64,000 bases of DNA, from assembly GCA_963770635.1 (NCBI GenBank), contig CAVYQI010000006.1, positions 806,001 through 870,000 of the forward strand, written 5' to 3'. This DNA comes from DASZIT01 sp963770635 (GTDB lineage: Bacteria > Actinomycetota > Acidimicrobiia > Acidimicrobiales > RAAP-2). A program made the translations under genes and the position numbers. How positions within the stretch are numbered: the stretch's first letter is position 1; each line of letters starts with the position of its first letter. Below are positions 33,951 through 42,168 of this stretch, one piece after another. A model generated the notes under the pieces. That model was not told where the DNA came from, did no database searches, and worked only from the letters and a program-made list of their open reading frames with translations.

Positions 33951-36054
33951 TTGTCTTACAGCCTGGGAGTTGATCTGGGAACGACGTTCACGGCGGCGGC
34001 GACGTCGGTGGACGGTCAGCCGGAGATGGAGATCCTCGGAAACCGGTCGGTGTGCATCCCCACCACGGTCTACGTGGCCGCCGATAGTTCGGTGCTCATT
34101 GGGGAGGCGGCGAGTCGGCGTGGTTTAGACGACCCTTCGCGCTTCGCCCGGGAATTCAAGCGTCGGGTCGGCGACGCCGCGCCGTTGATCCTCGGGGGAT
34201 CCCCATACTCGGCCGAATCGTTGATGGCCCGCGTCCTCGCCTGGGTGGTGGCTTTGGTGACCGAGCACCACAACTCCGGACCCGAAGTGGTGGCCGTGAC
34301 CCATCCCGCCAACTGGAGAAACTTCAAAAAGGGGCGGCTGGCCGATGCCATCGCCTTGGCCGGCCTGGGGAACACTAGCCCGGGCGGTCAGCGGCTTATC
34401 ATGCTTTCCGAGCCGGAAGCTGCCGCCCGGTACTACGCGTCGATCGAGCAATTGAACCCGGGTCAGCTCGTCGCCGTCTATGACCTGGGGGGTGGCACCT
34501 TCGACGCCACCATCTTCGAGAAGACTGAGGAGGGATTCCGGATCACGGGGGCGTCCCAAGGGATCGAGCAACTCGGAGGGATGGATTTCGACGCCGCCGT
34601 CCTGGGACACGTCGACCGCGTCTTGGCCGGTGCTTTGAGCTCGATCAACAGCGACGACACACTGACGCGCGACGAAGCTGGCCAGGGTGGGGTTGAGCTG
34701 CATCGAGGCCAAAGAGGCCCTGTCCACCACTTCGAGGACCGTGTTCCCGGTCTCGCTCCCTAACACCGAGACCGAAGTCGCCCTGACCAGAGCCGAGCTC
34801 GAAGCCATGATCCGGGCACCCCTCGTCGAGAGCGTCGACGCATTGCGTCGAGCCCTGCGGTCGGCCGAGGTCGCTCCCGCGGACCTCCATGCTTTACTCC
34901 TCATAGGCGGTTCGTCGAGAACCCCCCTCGTCGCCGACTTCGTCCTCCGGGAGTTGAACTTGCGTTCCGTGGTGGGTGTCCATCCCAAGAATGCGGTCGC
35001 ACTCGGAGCCGCACTGGCCGCAGACCGCCTGGGTTCGCCCCCCCAAACCCCGAACGCAGCGACAACCCCAACTCATCCGCCCCAGCCGGCAGGGCCATCG
35101 GCAGAAAAGCTCCCAGATCCGCAGCCCAGGTCCATGCAGACACCCAAACCCGAGTTCGCCGGTGCGCCCACCGGCGAGACACCCAGCACTCCCGCCGTGG
35201 ACGAGCAGACCATCGATGACGATGTTCAATTCACGGTCTACCGTCCATCGGCCATCCGACCCAGTATTTGGTACACGATGCTGGCGTTCGCACACAAGAC
35301 CGAAGTGTTCGTTGACCAGGAGACGGGTCCAGTCGATCCCCTGGCTGAAGTTGAACATCGAGCGGAAGAACGATTGGGAGAAGACTTCGATCGATACCTC
35401 AAGACTACCGGCGACATCAAACGTCCGCTCCCCAGCGGATCGGAGATACGGTTCGTGCCTGACGTCGACGGCGTTGAGTTCAATCCCTCTCAGTGCATCT
35501 TCCGCTGGACTGAGCCGATTCACGAGCAACAGTTTCGATTTCGCGGCGGAAGCTGCGCTGGAAGGTACGTGGGCCCGGGGAAGGCTGGCCGTCTACTCCG
35601 GAATCGTACTTATTGGCGAAGTGAGCATTGCTGTTCGCGTTGGTCAACACGCGGATGAGTCGCCCCACGGCCGCTATCAACGCGGTAATACCTACCGCAG
35701 GATCTTTGCGTCGTACTCGCATCTTGACGCTGACATCGTTGTGCGGCTCGAGCAAGGCGCCAGTACTCTTGGCGACCGCTATCTCAGAGACGTCAGCCAG
35801 CTGCGTTCGGGGGAAGAGTGGGATCCGAGGCTTCTCGAGCTGATCCGTGAAGCGGACGTATTCCAATTGTTCTGGTCATCGAATTCGATGGTGTCGGAGT
35901 TTGTGCAAAGGGAATGGGCTTACGCGGTCCGACATTGAATCGACCTGATTTTGTTCGACCAGTGTTCTGGGAGGATCCCCTTCCAGAGGTCCCCGAGAAG
36001 AATCTCCCGCCCGACGAGTTGCGCCGATTGCACTTTGCGCGGTCTCTCACCTGA
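33951..36054 (+). CDS. Hsp70-ATPase / unnamed domain / TIR fusion protein (three frameshifts)
   Basis: About 700 residues when mended. The start is TTG 33951, eight bases after GGAGG, giving LSYSLGVDLGTTFTAAA, the Hsp70 phosphate-1 loop. Hsp70 ATPase domain (1-360): VYDLGGGTFDATIFE (phosphate 2), GGMDFDAAV, ECxEAKEALS-like SCIEAKEALSTTSRTVF and LLIGGSSRTPLV (adenosine motif). A Pro-rich linker (360-420) follows. An unnamed domain (about 425-565) shows FTVYRPSAIRPSIWYTMLAF, FVPDVDGVEFNPSQCIFRW and LAVYSGIVLIGEVSIAVRV. The C-terminal TIR domain shows RIFASYSHLDADIVVRL, DPRLLELIREADVFQLFWS and SEFVQREWAYAV (the Glu matching the NADase catalytic position), ending FVRPVFWEDPLPEVPEKNLP. One-base shifts sit near 34672, 35545 and 35935. 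There is no Hsp70 substrate-binding domain. Confidence 0.8.
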
Positions 36055-36115
36055 AGTCAGGGGTCCGGCCGTCGAAGCGGACCCGGAGCCCTCAGCGGTC
36101 GAGAGCCCGCCGGAT

Positions 36116-36940
36116 ATGAACGGCCCGTTACTCCCGCCACCTGGGCTACCCCCCCGTCCTGCAGCTCCGCCTACGGCATCGCCGATGGAAATGCGGCCGT
36201 ATGATTCTTCCGGTCAACCTATTCAACGACAACCCGGACGTCTAGGGTCGCTGAGAACTCGGATCGCATTGGCATCGACTGCTGTCGTGGTGGCTGGTGG
36301 CATCGTCGTGACAGCTCTCGCATCATTTCCTGAAGCTACGAGCTCCACAACCACCACAAAGGCCCCGGCATCCTCCTCGACGACGACTCCTCCAAACTTG
36401 CTCACACAAGTACCAAAAGTGTTCGCGGCCCAATGCACCAATGAGGCGTCGTCAGACTTTCTCAATACGAATCAGACCGCCCAGGTCGTATGCAGCGGTA
36501 GCAACGTGCCTGATGCCGACGTCCTCATCTATGAGCAGTTTGACACCTCCGCCGACGCCGACAACTACTACAGCAGCACTCTTCTCGGAGCGAACGGAAT
36601 GCAGGACGCCCAAGGCGCCTGTATCTCGGCGTCGCTCTCGGGGTCGACCGCCAACGGCCGCTATTGCGAGGCTACCGTTTCACGCAACGGAAAGCCCATC
36701 GGCAATCTGTTCCTATTCAACGGAACCGACCTTCAAGTTGGATCCGGCGCCAGCCTGGCTTCCGTCCTGTCTTCACCATCGCCGATCTGCGCAAACACGA
36801 ATGCCGGATTCGGAGTGGTCGGCTGGACTGTTGACAGTAAGAACCTCGCCGCACTTGCCGTCACATGCACTAGCGACATCGGCACTCTTCAGAACATCAA
36901 TAGGGACTATTTGGCTAACAATTACGACCTTGGCTCGTAA
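36116..36940 (+). CDS. Pro-rich single-TM protein with extracytoplasmic domain
   Basis: A 274-residue protein from ATG 36116. The cytoplasmic N-terminus is rich in Pro (LLPPPGLPPRPAAPP). One transmembrane helix lies near 52-72 (IALASTAVVVAGGIVVTALA), followed by a Thr/Ser linker and an outer domain of about 175 residues with four or more Cys (AAQCTNEASSDFLNTNQTA, QVVCSGS, GACISASLSG, RYCEATVS, ICANTNAGFGVVGWTVDS). The layout resembles the C-terminal halves of actinobacterial kinases or DUF-type sensor proteins but I do not recognise a family. It lies 60 bases after the TIR gene and may be co-transcribed. Its frame is open back into the TIR gene. Confidence 0.65.
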   Translation: MNGPLLPPPGLPPRPAAPPTASPMEMRPYDSSGQPIQRQPGRLGSLRTRIALASTAVVVAGGIVVTALASFPEATSSTTTTKAPASSSTTTPPNLLTQVPKVFAAQCTNEASSDFLNTNQTAQVVCSGSNVPDADVLIYEQFDTSADADNYYSSTLLGANGMQDAQGACISASLSGSTANGRYCEATVSRNGKPIGNLFLFNGTDLQVGSGASLASVLSSPSPICANTNAGFGVVGWTVDSKNLAALAVTCTSDIGTLQNINRDYLANNYDLGS

Positions 36941-37321
36941 GAGGAAGATCGCCACGCATGCATCAGTCTTGTCGGCGGTCCACGACACATGTTAGAAGTG
37001 GGCGGAGGAAGGTCCGTAGCCGCGCCCGTGTCCCGAACCGTCACGGCTATCGGTACTGGTGCTCGCCGCCCGGTGCTCGAAAGTGGGACACGTCAACGTG
37101 ACGTCCGTTATCTCGCTCCCCGATACTCGTCCACATGACCATTCGATGGGTCCGCGAAAGCCTCTTCATAGAGGGGGATGCCCTGAACGTTGGCGCGCTT
37201 CCTACCGGAATGGGAGGACAGCTACCACTTGGAGGAGCGAGATGCCGGCGGCCCTAGGTGGCTGCATGGTGTGGGAACGAAACCGTGACCTTCGCGGCAG
37301 AGGGTCATATAGTCTTTAATC
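36941..37321. other. gene-free stretch
   Basis: About 380 bases between the Pro-rich membrane protein and the small TM protein. I see no supported gene, repeat or RNA here. The last 30 bases are AT-richer (CATATAGTCTTTAATC) and could contain the promoter of the next gene. Confidence 0.4.
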
Positions 37322-37558
37322 ATGTACGCGTGGATGCTGAGGACTCTTGCTGATGCCCCAGCTCCGCAGTTTGGCCATAACTATCATCCCAACAACAACT
37401 CCGGGGACCTTGCTGTAATCGTCGTGGTAATTGCGCTACTCGTGCTGGCACTCGTTGTAACAGTCCTTCTGCTCCGCAGGCGAAAGCGACATCAGACGGA
37501 TTGGAGAAAGGGCCGTGCGGTACCACCGGACGCGCAATCCGAACGACCGCCCGAATAG
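37322..37558 (+). CDS. small single-TM protein
   Basis: A 78-residue predicted membrane protein. A short N-terminus (APAPQFGHNYHPNNNSGDL) is followed by one strong helix (AVIVVVIALLVLALVVTVLL) and a basic tail RRRKRHQTDWRKGRAVPPD, so the tail is probably cytoplasmic. No family recognised. Position between the TIR and SLOG/SLATT genes makes it a possible small component of the same island, but only by proximity. No clear ribosome site. Confidence 0.5.
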   Translation: MYAWMLRTLADAPAPQFGHNYHPNNNSGDLAVIVVVIALLVLALVVTVLLLRRRKRHQTDWRKGRAVPPDAQSERPPE

Positions 37559-37582
37559 CGAGGCCGAGGACCGGTTCCCAGA

Positions 37583-38347
37583 GTGATTTCAGGGGTCTCG
37601 CTCCGTGGGGAACTGTTGGCACTCGGACTCACCCTGTCCTTGGAAGTGCCGATCTATTCGGCACTCCTGTGGCGGTGTCTAGGGCTAGTCCGATGGCGCG
37701 GCGCACTCGCAGGTGCTGCTGTCAACGTAGTGTCCCAACCACTATCTTTCCTTCTCGTTGTGCCCCGGCTCCAGCACGCCATCGGAACCGTGCCGAGCAT
37801 CATCTTGGTCGAGATTGGGCTGGCATGGCTTGGCGAGTTCATTGCGCTGTGGATTTGGAGCCGCTCGGAACCCGGGATCCTTCTTGGGATCAGCGCCGTG
37901 GCGAATTTCGGTTTCCTTGGCCGCAGGTCTTCTCGCCATCAATATCTGGTCACGTTAAATCCTGTTCAGGTTTCCTTGGTTGGGCCAATGACCCTTCGTT
38001 TTGGCGCGGATGCGCTTCCCCTCGTGTTTGCCAAACTTCGCTGCATGATGGACGAGCAGAACAAGCGGCTCTGGGCCGGGTCGCGGCGGATCGAAGAGGG
38101 CCGTGCGCCTCATCTGATCGGCACGGGTGCTTCGATCACCGTTGCCGAACGCATGAGAGACGGCGTCCACGGTCGAGTTACCGATGCCCTGCCTGTGGTT
38201 GAAGGGTACCGATGGGAGTGGGCCCTATCACCCAGCCGCCGTTCCCATTCCCATTCCCTCTCCAACTTCCATGACCTAATGGCCTTCGCCGCATCCATGG
38301 ATGTAGCGTTCCAGCCATCCGGCGGAATGAGGATGCTTCGTACGTGA
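37583..38347 (+). CDS. putative membrane protein, possibly frameshifted
   Basis: From GTG 37583 the first ~115 residues are clearly membrane-type, with three or four helices (LLALGLTLSLEVPIYSALLW; LAGAAVNVVSQPLSFLLVVP; SIILVEIGLAWLGEFIALWI; ILLGISAVANFG). Near 37915 an alternative frame continues the last helix naturally as VSLAAGLLAINIWSR and stops at 37958. The frame given here instead runs on through a non-hydrophobic, unfamiliar 140 residues to 38347, where its TGA overlaps the GTG of the SLOG/SLATT gene. Either the short version is right and a one-base error is present, or the overlap reflects a real longer gene. No family recognised. Confidence 0.5.
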   Translation: MISGVSLRGELLALGLTLSLEVPIYSALLWRCLGLVRWRGALAGAAVNVVSQPLSFLLVVPRLQHAIGTVPSIILVEIGLAWLGEFIALWIWSRSEPGILLGISAVANFGFLGRRSSRHQYLVTLNPVQVSLVGPMTLRFGADALPLVFAKLRCMMDEQNKRLWAGSRRIEEGRAPHLIGTGASITVAERMRDGVHGRVTDALPVVEGYRWEWALSPSRRSHSHSLSNFHDLMAFAASMDVAFQPSGGMRMLRT

Positions 38348-40152
38348 GAATCCCTAAGGCCAGTTCAGCACAGGCGATTACCGTGCCCCTGGAGCTCAGG
38401 GTTCTTGTGACCGGCGATGGAGCCATTGCCCTTGGCGGTCATACCGAGGCTGTTCATGACTCCCTCCGATCCGTGCTGACAAGCATCAGAGACTCCGTCG
38501 GGTCTGTACTCGCGATCCATAGAGATGAAGCGGGTGTCATCCCGGAATGCCGCCTGTCTCTTCTGGCTTTCGGATCTGATGCCACCGGGTCCATTGGGCC
38601 CGGCATCGCCGAAGCATGCGGTTACGACCTGTCCGTGATTGCACAATCGCCGGTCGCAGCTGTTGCAAATGAGGTTCGGGTTGTCACCTTTGGCTATGAC
38701 GCAGCCAAGACAGATGCGTCACATCTCGGGAGAGCAGTCAAGCTTCGCGACACCGCGGCGCTGCAGTTCTCGGACCTCGTGGTAGTTGTCTGGGACGGAG
38801 TTAAAACGGACGACTTCATCGACGGCACCTTTCGCATCCTCCACGGGGCACTCCTCGCACGAAAGTGTGTGATCTGGATCTCTCCGTCTGCCTCGCCGGA
38901 AGTCAAGATCTCAAGTCTTGAAGGCCTGGCGAGAGTCGACGTGTTGAACTTTCCCGAGGAGCCCGACCGAGACTCTCTGGTGGCTCTTTTCGTTGCCTAT
39001 GAAGAGCATCACGACCCAAACCTCGAAACCATAATCGACCTCCAAACCAGCAGCGCTGCGTTGGATCAGATCCAGAAACTGTTTGACCGAAGAACCTATG
39101 TCCGTCGACCGGGACTGATCGATCGCTACGCCCGCAAACTCATCCTCACAAAGAGAGATAGGAGCAAGTACAACCCGCGCTATTCGTGGCCGGTGCTGCC
39201 GGACACGGCGTGGGGCGCGGTACCGGAATTCGACGATCCTTTCGAGAAGGCGGACGTTGCCGCCAACCTCGCGGCAGGTAAGTATCGCAGTCGAACGTGG
39301 CTGCTCTACCTCCTCGGTGCGTTGGCCGTGATCTTGGGCTCCATCGGAAATGCCCTGATAGACAGATCGCGCACTCAGTTTTTCTTCCACTTGGGCGAAG
39401 TAGCAGCCGTCGCCGGGGTGCTCCTCGTTTTCGTGACTGGAAGAGGCCTTCATCAACAGTGGACGGACTTGCGCTCTTTCGCCGAGCATCTCCGCTATCA
39501 GCGCTTCGTCTATCCGTTGGCCGGCACGATCGCTCCGTTGCACCAACCGCTTTGGCTCATGGACAGCGACGGTGCCTTACAGATCAATCACTCGACAGCC
39601 TGGCTCCTACACCGACTCAACGTTGCTGCCGGTCTCCCAGCGCTCGGTCGCCCAGTTCTCGATATCGCCGCCGCGCTTCAAGAAGATGAACTGAAGGACG
39701 AGCTCATCTCGGTGGTCAAGAGTCAGCTGACGTATCACAAGGCGAAGATGAAGAGCGAAGGTCGCCTTCACCGTCATTTGGAAGTGGTGTCATTCTCTCT
39801 GTTCTTTTTGACGGTTGCTGCGGTCATAATTCGCCTTATAAATCCACACCACTTTGTTATTCCGTCCGCCGTCCTCGGAGTGCTCGTTGTAAGCCTTCCT
39901 GCGTTGGCATCTGCCCTCTTTGCCATTGGCGCACAGCTTGAGCTATCTCGCATCGCCAAGCAATCTGAAGAACAGGCTGAATCTCTTGACCAACATCTAA
40001 GGGCCATAGCGCAAATCCAGCAGAGCGCGAATCGCGATCCGTGGCTCACCGCGATAGAGGTACGTCGCCTCCTCATCCAGTCAGCGGACCTCATGGTGTC
40101 GGAATTTGCCGCTTGGAGGGCCCTTGTTCGTTCCCACCAGTTGTCACTGTGA
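38344..40152 (+). CDS. SLOG-like domain fused to SLATT-like two-TM effector
   Basis: A 602-residue protein. Residues 15-240 look like a Rossmann-type SLOG/nucleotide-sensing domain: LELRVLVTGDGAIALGG at the start, LSLLAFGSDATGSIGPGIAE, FSDLVVVVWDGVKTDD, HGALLARKCVIWISPSASPE. From about 325 the C-terminal half matches the SLATT layout: a helical hairpin pair (WLLYLLGALAVILGSIGNAL and GEVAAVAGVLLVFVTGRGLH), a long amphipathic stretch with WTDLRSFAEHLRYQRFVYPL, then two more helices (FSLFFLTVAAVIIRLINPHH, AVLGVLVVSLPALASALFAI) and a terminal coiled coil with WLTAIEVRRLLIQSADLMVS. Such proteins are predicted pore-forming effectors gated by nucleotide signals. Its stop overlaps the next GTG (GTGA). 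Assignment is by pattern, not by search. Confidence 0.65.
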   Translation: MRIPKASSAQAITVPLELRVLVTGDGAIALGGHTEAVHDSLRSVLTSIRDSVGSVLAIHRDEAGVIPECRLSLLAFGSDATGSIGPGIAEACGYDLSVIAQSPVAAVANEVRVVTFGYDAAKTDASHLGRAVKLRDTAALQFSDLVVVVWDGVKTDDFIDGTFRILHGALLARKCVIWISPSASPEVKISSLEGLARVDVLNFPEEPDRDSLVALFVAYEEHHDPNLETIIDLQTSSAALDQIQKLFDRRTYVRRPGLIDRYARKLILTKRDRSKYNPRYSWPVLPDTAWGAVPEFDDPFEKADVAANLAAGKYRSRTWLLYLLGALAVILGSIGNALIDRSRTQFFFHLGEVAAVAGVLLVFVTGRGLHQQWTDLRSFAEHLRYQRFVYPLAGTIAPLHQPLWLMDSDGALQINHSTAWLLHRLNVAAGLPALGRPVLDIAAALQEDELKDELISVVKSQLTYHKAKMKSEGRLHRHLEVVSFSLFFLTVAAVIIRLINPHHFVIPSAVLGVLVVSLPALASALFAIGAQLELSRIAKQSEEQAESLDQHLRAIAQIQQSANRDPWLTAIEVRRLLIQSADLMVSEFAAWRALVRSHQLSL

Positions 40153-40580
40153 ACCCTGCCGACCTTGCGGCGAATCCTCGCCGCCGCAAAGTGCGCAAGC
40201 GTCCCATTCCGGTCTTGGTGACCTTTGCCGAATCTGGAGGTACCCTCGAGACGCTTGAGGGCTCCGTCCCCTATGAGGCTGGGGACGCGATACTGACAGG
40301 GGTGAGGGGCGAGCGCTGGCCCGTGACACGGCAGACCTTTCTCGATCGCTACGACCCTTCGGTCGGTACTGACGCTGGGCGCGACGGGAGCTATACCCGT
40401 CGTCCGGAGATCCTCTTCGCCGTTCAATTGGCGCCTGGGGACGATCCAGTGCAGATCACCACCGACTCCGGAGGACTCCTCACGGCACGAGCCGGCGACT
40501 GGGTCGTCCAATATGCTGCAGAGGACTTCGGGGTAGTGGCGCCAGATATCTTCGAGGAGACCTACGAAGACGTGCCTTGA
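40149..40580 (+). CDS. PGDYG-like domain protein
   Basis: A 143-residue cytosolic protein coupled to the SLOG/SLATT gene by a GTGA overlap. The N-terminal part reads KRPIPVLVTFAESGGTLETL, then VPYEAGDAILTGVRGERWPV, TRQTFLDRYDP. The C-terminal part repeats the same plan: RRPEILFAVQLAPGDDPVQI, LTARAGDWVVQYAAEDFGVV and PDIFEETYE, close to the PGDYG signature (x-PGDW-x(n)-PDIFExTYE). So it contains two related modules. PGDYG proteins are small and of unknown biochemistry; here it may modulate the SLOG/SLATT partner. Confidence 0.7.
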   Translation: MNPADLAANPRRRKVRKRPIPVLVTFAESGGTLETLEGSVPYEAGDAILTGVRGERWPVTRQTFLDRYDPSVGTDAGRDGSYTRRPEILFAVQLAPGDDPVQITTDSGGLLTARAGDWVVQYAAEDFGVVAPDIFEETYEDVP

Positions 40581-40612
40581 AGTCTCGCCGTAGGTTTGCG
40601 AGCGAGTTGAAA

Positions 40613-40629
40613 TGAGGCGTTCTGCCTCA
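40613..40629. terminator. short hairpin between convergent genes
   Basis: TGAGGC-GTTCT-GCCTCA gives a six-base stem with five-base loop 33 bases after the PGDYG stop. A T-run is lacking, so termination is only suggested by its place between the convergent PGDYG and DksA-like genes. Confidence 0.35.
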
Positions 40630-40710
40630 ACCTAGGGCATGGCACTCTTTGAGGAGACGGAGGGGATGTCCGGTTGTTCGACGATAACGACGGATGCTCC
40701 CGCGCACCCC

Positions 40711-41040
40711 TCAGGCGCACGTCACACAGAATCGGGCTGCGGGCAGGGCCTCGAGCCGTTCCGGGGCGACCAAATCTCCACAACCTTCGCAGCGCCCGTA
40801 GATGCCGTCATCGAGGCGCTGGAGAGCGCTCTCTACCTCCCCCAATGCCTCCTGCGCCTGCACGGTTGGCGATTTGGCCTCCCCTCGCCATGATGCAACC
40901 TTGCTCGAATCCGGCGTCCCCTGTCCGCCCGTAGTGACACCCCCTCCATCGGCTGAGAGCTTTCGCTGGAGCAGTGATCGCTCCTCCTCGAGCAAACTCC
41001 GGTAGTCGATCTCGTCGGCGGGAGTGGGTCTTGTCGTCAC
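40711..41040 (-). CDS. TraR/DksA-family zinc-finger protein
   Basis: A 109-residue protein: N-terminal helical hairpin region (DEIDYRSLLEEERSLLQRKL and AQEALGEVESALQRLDDGIY) and a C4 zinc finger GRCEGCGDLVAPERLEALPA followed by RFCVTC. DksA-type proteins bind the RNA polymerase secondary channel; actinobacterial members of this length are common next to lsp-like or housekeeping genes but the role is unclear. GTG 41040 is the likely start. Confidence 0.8.
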   Translation of the reverse strand: MTTRPTPADEIDYRSLLEEERSLLQRKLSADGGGVTTGGQGTPDSSKVASWRGEAKSPTVQAQEALGEVESALQRLDDGIYGRCEGCGDLVAPERLEALPAARFCVTCA

Positions 41041-41439
41041 ATTCCCTGAGAATATCAAGGGCGGAACCCCGGTTGTATTCAGCCACCTGCGCGGCGACCA
41101 GCGCAACGCTTTGCAAACCGAGAGCGGGGGTTTGATTCGCCCTGGGTTTGACGGAGGCTGTGGGTCCTGAAAGGGGAGTGGTGACGATGTAGAGGATCGC
41201 CAGCATGAACCGTGCTGTGCCAGGGATGGAGGTAGGCCCTCCGGGTTCGCCGAACAGGCGGAGATCCCAAACCGCCTCAGTGTCATGCCGGTCAAGAGCC
41301 GGGGTGGCAAGCGACTGGGGAGAAGGTCCGCTACCAGCGGGTCAGGTGCGCAACGAGAAGACGAACGTGTGTGAACCACTGCTGACGCATCGTGAAAAAC
41401 AACCTTGACATCGAAATCGGGACTGGGTCTCTGTCCCGG
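41041..41439. other. non-coding stretch, possible group II intron fragment
   Basis: No supported gene. The plus strand around 41205-41405 has structured-RNA character (GC-rich short inverted repeats) and ends with ACGAACGTGTGTGAACC, CTGCTGACGCATCGTGAAAA, wording that reminds me of domains I-III of bacterial group II introns just upstream of the reverse transcriptase frame. No reverse transcriptase follows; a transposase remnant does. The resemblance is from memory and weak. Confidence 0.3.
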
Positions 41440-41608
41440 GAAGAGTGTCGCGTCCTTTGACCCCCGAGCACGCCTCACAGTGCAGCCGAAGACCTGCCAT
41501 CCGCACCTGGCGGGCGAAGCTCGGGAGCTGAGCGGATAGCCGAGCCGCTTGAGCTCGTCATAGAGGGCCGAGGCCCACAGATGAGGGTCGTCGACCCAGG
41601 AGCTGCCC
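41440..41608 (-). pseudogene. istA: IS21-type IstA transposase fragment
   Basis: The minus strand reads DDPHLWASALYDELKRLGYP and, one base shifted, SFARQVRMAGLRLHCEACSG followed by VKGRDT. This matches the middle of IstA (alignment to LYDEL..LGYP.SY.SF.R..R...LR.HCE.C.GV.GR). Both ends are missing. It abuts another transposase remnant in opposite orientation at about 41610. Confidence 0.7.
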
Positions 41609-41617
41609 CACGAATCG

Positions 41618-41958
41618 CCGGAGTGGCACGCCATGTATGCCACCTTGCGCAACTCGAACGAGGGCATGAACGGCTTTATCAAGGACGGGGCCCGGGAGGC
41701 CGTCGACGACCCCGAGCGACGAAGGATCCGGGAGTCGCGGCTCAAAGTTTGCTGGTGGCGTTCCAGTTGTTCGCCGCCAACGTCCGCAAGATCGAGGAAT
41801 TCCTCGCCCGTAAGGAGACCGAGGCGAAAAAGGTCCGCAAGCTTCCATCCCGCCGCCCCACCAGGTCTCTCGCCACCTGGGCTCCGGAGGCGTCTCCCAA
41901 TGTCGCCGCCACAATGGATGACGTCGCGAGCGACCCCGATCCTCCCCTGACCGCCTGA
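41618..41958 (+). pseudogene. DDE transposase C-terminal fragment
   Basis: Reads TLRNSNEGMNGFIKDGAREA and VDDPERRRIR, then in a shifted frame GVAAQSLLVAFQLFAANVRK and IEEFLARKETEAKKVRKLPS to a stop at 41958. This is the typical C-terminus of an actinobacterial DDE transposase (NxxEGxNG..KDGA....D..RRR.RG.A.Q). The catalytic N-terminal two thirds are absent, so it is a dead remnant. Confidence 0.7.
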
Positions 41959-42126
41959 CGGTCCCAGCCCGAGTTCAGTCACCCCGGATCGCAGAGCCCC
42001 GCCCGGGGAGCAGTCCATCTGGGCCGGCATGAACCGAAATGTCCGATCGCCCGCGCCTGAACCAGCGGAATCGCCCGACCACCGGCCATTCCCCCGACTT
42101 TGGTGCCGTCGCACCCCCACCGACCC

Positions 42127-42160
42127 GAGTTTTGTCGACGCGACCCGACGAGTTTTGTCG
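42127..42160 (+). repeat. direct repeat GAGTTTTGTCG beside tRNA-Leu
   Basis: The 11-base word GAGTTTTGTCG occurs at 42127-42137 and 42150-42160 (23 bases apart), within 45 bases of the tRNA-Leu 3' end. The spacing and place suit integrase arm-type or transposase-binding sites. No integrase gene is in the window. Confidence 0.55.
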
Positions 42161-42168
42161 GTACCCCT

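Noticed and set aside
37955..38170. 71-codon minus-strand open frame between membrane protein and SLOG/SLATT genes
   Set aside because: No homology I recognise and no ribosome site; it may simply reflect the uncertain frame on the plus strand.
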